NCBI GenBank assembly: GCA_040752395.1
Contig: JBFMHD010000127.1
Coordinates: forward strand, 1 to 7,905
DNA length: 7,905 nt
Origin: JBFMHD01 sp040752395 [NCBI: Candidatus Hydrogenedentota bacterium]
GTDB lineage: Bacteria > JBFMHD01
Direction: 5' to 3'
Part shown: one piece after another, positions 6,597-7,905 of the stretch
Layout: every line of letters starts with the position of its first letter
Numbering within the stretch: the stretch's first letter is position 1
Notes under the pieces: model-generated
What the model was told of the DNA's origin: nothing
Databases searched by the model: none
Seen by the model: the letters and a program-made list of their open reading frames with translations, nothing else
Program-made: the position numbers and the translations under genes

Positions 6597-6913
6597 ATTT
6601 TTTCAATCAGCACAGCCATTCTTCCACCACATATATCACCATCGCGCTGATTTAAATCGTCATTGAGTGAAACTTCAAAAATTTTAAATGTTTCCTCTGT
6701 ACTAAGCATTCTTATTGCTTCGGTTTTAACAACGTTCTCTCCACAACCTCCACCAATAGTCCCTGATACTATACCACCGTAAGTAACAATCATTCTCGCT
6801 CCAGGAACCTGCGGTGCTGAACCAGAAATAGCTATCACAGTACACAATAGAGCATCCTCACCCTTCTCGATGATGTTATTCAGCTCTCTATAAAAATATA
6901 CTGAATTCTTCAT
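6584..6913 (-). CDS. XdhC/CoxI N-terminal-domain protein, stand-alone
   Basis: A 109-residue protein covering only the XdhC_CoxI domain. Family motifs are ISGSAPQVPGARMIV (29-43), GGIVSGTIGGGCGENVV (46-62) with Cys57, and GDICGGRMAVLIE (92-104) with Cys95. In R. capsulatus, XdhC binds molybdenum cofactor, promotes its sulfuration and delivers it to xanthine dehydrogenase; CoxI-type proteins serve CO dehydrogenase-like enzymes. Here the Rossmann half is encoded by the preceding gene, and the two overlap by 4 bases (ATGA). The start has GAGGAG (plus-strand 6917-6922) with a short 3-base spacer. No molybdenum hydroxylase is encoded in the window, so its client enzyme is unknown. The two proteins probably act as a complex, which is an inference from the overlap and complementary domains. 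Confidence 0.85.
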   Translation of the reverse strand: MKNSVYFYRELNNIIEKGEDALLCTVIAISGSAPQVPGARMIVTYGGIVSGTIGGGCGENVVKTEAIRMLSTEETFKIFEVSLNDDLNQRDGDICGGRMAVLIEKICGH

Positions 6914-7671
6914 ACACTCCTCAATCTTTTTAAATATCCTTCTCCTTTATTTAATCTGCAACTAATCTCTGAGATAATCGAGAGCGCTATCTCTTCTGGT
7001 GAAAAACCACCTATAGGAAGCCCTATGGGTGAATTGACTCTTGATATCCTCTCTTCACTGATACCATTCTCCCGCATTTTATTCATAACAACCATGGTTC
7101 TACGTTTGCTGCCTATCATCCCTATATAGCTTACATCCTTATCTATGACTCTTTCAAGACAACAAGCATCATAACTATGACCCCTTGTTATAATAACTAT
7201 TCCTGTATCTACATCATACCTAAGTCCATCTAATGCTTCATCGAACTCTTTCACGATAATATCAGTAGCATCAGGGAATCTATCTCTATTAGCAAAATCT
7301 GCTCTGTCATCAATAACAATGGCTTCATAACCAAGAATACCAGCAAATTTAACAAGCGGGACCGCTATATGACCCGCACCTAAAATAATAAGTCTGAATG
7401 CGGGCCTGAACCTCTCTATAAAAATATTATAAATTTTATCGTTTATTTGAAATGTTCTATATAAAGTATCAGATTTCATCTCTGAAATAATAACTTTTAT
7501 CTTTTCATTTATTTCTGTCCTCTGTATTCTGTCCCATAATATCTTTTTCTCGTATATGATGAATTTATAAATATTATTTGCATCCCATAAATTAATTACA
7601 AAAAAACTTTTACGTGATTTTATTAAATCATCTATGTAATTATAAAATCCTCTAAACTCGTCTCTTCTCAT
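6910..7671 (-). CDS. XdhC family protein, Rossmann-domain half
   Basis: C-terminal part is the XdhC Rossmann domain. In the 258-residue numbering from the TTG at 7686, the motifs are RLIILGAGHIAVPL (98-111, glycine-rich loop at 103-105), VIDDR (124-128), ITRGHSYD (166-173), YIGMIGSKRR (187-196) and PIGLPIGGFSPEEIALSI (220-237). Residues 1-97 lack the GGGC and ICGG cysteine motifs. However, the stretch IYNIFIERFRPAFRLIIL sits where fused XdhC proteins join their two domains, so this may be a degenerate first domain. The open frame reaches a TTG at 7684-7686 (258 aa). I choose ATG 7669-7671 (253 aa) because the predicted promoter would start transcription at about 7681-7683, inside or past the TTG. 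It is the first gene of the overlapping cluster and is probably a molybdenum hydroxylase maturation factor. Confidence 0.83.
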   Translation of the reverse strand: MRRDEFRGFYNYIDDLIKSRKSFFVINLWDANNIYKFIIYEKKILWDRIQRTEINEKIKVIISEMKSDTLYRTFQINDKIYNIFIERFRPAFRLIILGAGHIAVPLVKFAGILGYEAIVIDDRADFANRDRFPDATDIIVKEFDEALDGLRYDVDTGIVIITRGHSYDACCLERVIDKDVSYIGMIGSKRRTMVVMNKMRENGISEERISRVNSPIGLPIGGFSPEEIALSIISEISCRLNKGEGYLKRLRSV

Positions 7672-7688
7672 AAAAATAACTTGCAAAA

Positions 7689-7717
7689 ATTTTATTTATT
7701 GGCTATCTTTACGTCAA
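7689..7717 (-). promoter_or_regulatory. Sigma70-type promoter upstream of the XdhC cluster
   Basis: Minus strand shows TTGACG (7712-7717), a 17-base spacer, and TAAAAT (7689-7694). That is optimal spacing and a near-consensus fit. Expected transcription start is about 7681-7683, leaving a very short leader of roughly 10-12 bases before the ATG at 7671. It is the best promoter candidate in the window. Confidence 0.55.
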
Positions 7718-7726
7718 GCAATCATT

Positions 7727-7752
7727 GAAGATTGAAAGATTGAAAGATTCAA
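7727..7752. repeat. Octamer tandem repeat at right edge
   Basis: Plus strand has GAAGATT followed by GAAAGATT twice (7734-7749), then CAA. Positions 7737-7752 match 165-180 exactly in inverted orientation. It lies just upstream of the predicted promoter of the XdhC cluster. Confidence 0.6.
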
Positions 7753-7763
7753 ATTTTTTCTGA

Positions 7764-7784
7764 TACTTCTCACTTCTTACTTCG
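7764..7784. repeat. Heptad tandem repeat, right edge
   Basis: Plus strand has three 7-base units TACTTCT, CACTTCT, TACTTCG. It shares the period and the CTTC core of the other copies. Confidence 0.55.
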
Positions 7785-7826
7785 TGAAATTATTAGAGTT
7801 ACAGCGTTCTTCGAAGGAGTCAACAT

Positions 7827-7842
7827 GAGCGCTTTTGCGCTC
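7827..7842. other. Perfect GC-rich hairpin near right edge
   Basis: GAGCGC and GCGCTC form a perfect 6-bp stem around a TTTT loop. No T-run follows on either strand, so an intrinsic terminator is not supported. It may be a terminator-like or processing structure at the 3' end of a minus-strand gene outside the window. Confidence 0.4.
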
Positions 7843-7872
7843 TACACAACGTATGAAAAACTAGATGTTTGT

Positions 7873-7891
7873 TTATCTTGCTTCTTGCTTC
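7873..7891. repeat. Heptad tandem repeat at window end
   Basis: Plus strand TTATC followed by two perfect TTGCTTC units (7878-7891). It is the cleanest copy of the family; the gene it follows would lie beyond the window. Confidence 0.75.
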
Positions 7892-7905
7892 CACTTGATA
7901 TTATT

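Noticed and set aside
7672-7686. TTG start for the Rossmann-domain XdhC protein
   Set aside because: The predicted transcription start falls at or after it, it has no Shine-Dalgarno, and an ATG follows five codons later.

Overview
The window carries nine genes, all on the minus strand, in AT-rich DNA with G+C in the mid-to-upper thirties percent by eye. It looks like an uncultivated, probably anaerobic bacterium. The acyl-CoA dehydrogenase and both electron transfer flavoprotein (ETF) subunits resemble, from memory, the long forms known from Bacteroidota and several candidate phyla. The sequence alone does not fix the phylum. No RNA gene, CRISPR array or transposase was found.

Reading in the direction of transcription (right to left), the window opens with a 219-base gene-free stretch (7687-7905). 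It holds short tandem repeats, a perfect hairpin and a well-formed sigma70-type promoter. Next comes a tightly overlapping cluster: a Rossmann-domain XdhC-family protein, a separate CoxI/XdhC N-terminal-domain protein, a PHP-domain metal-dependent phosphoesterase, and a short ankyrin-repeat protein that looks truncated and is richer in G+C than its neighbours. After a 42-base gap lies an electron-transfer and acyl-CoA oxidation module: etfB, etfA and an acyl-CoA dehydrogenase with a C-terminal extension. Downstream are two housekeeping genes, yicC (endoribonuclease family) and gmk (guanylate kinase), and then a 183-base gene-free stretch rich in inverted repeats.

The ETF pair should accept electrons from the acyl-CoA dehydrogenase. 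EtfB carries the GRQAIDGDTAQVGP motif found in ETFs that bind two FADs, so electron bifurcation is possible but unproven. The XdhC-like proteins normally help mature molybdenum hydroxylases. No such enzyme is encoded here, though it could lie beyond the right edge.

The most unusual non-coding signal is a family of degenerate 7-base tandem repeats (TTATC followed by TTGCTTC units on the plus strand, purine-rich in the transcripts). They sit in the gaps after etfB, etfA and the acyl-CoA dehydrogenase, within tens of bases of the stop codon, and again near the right edge. I found no convincing new defence or biosynthetic system. The repeats, the split and order-reversed XdhC pair, the compositionally odd ankyrin fragment and the structured left edge are the points worth a second look.
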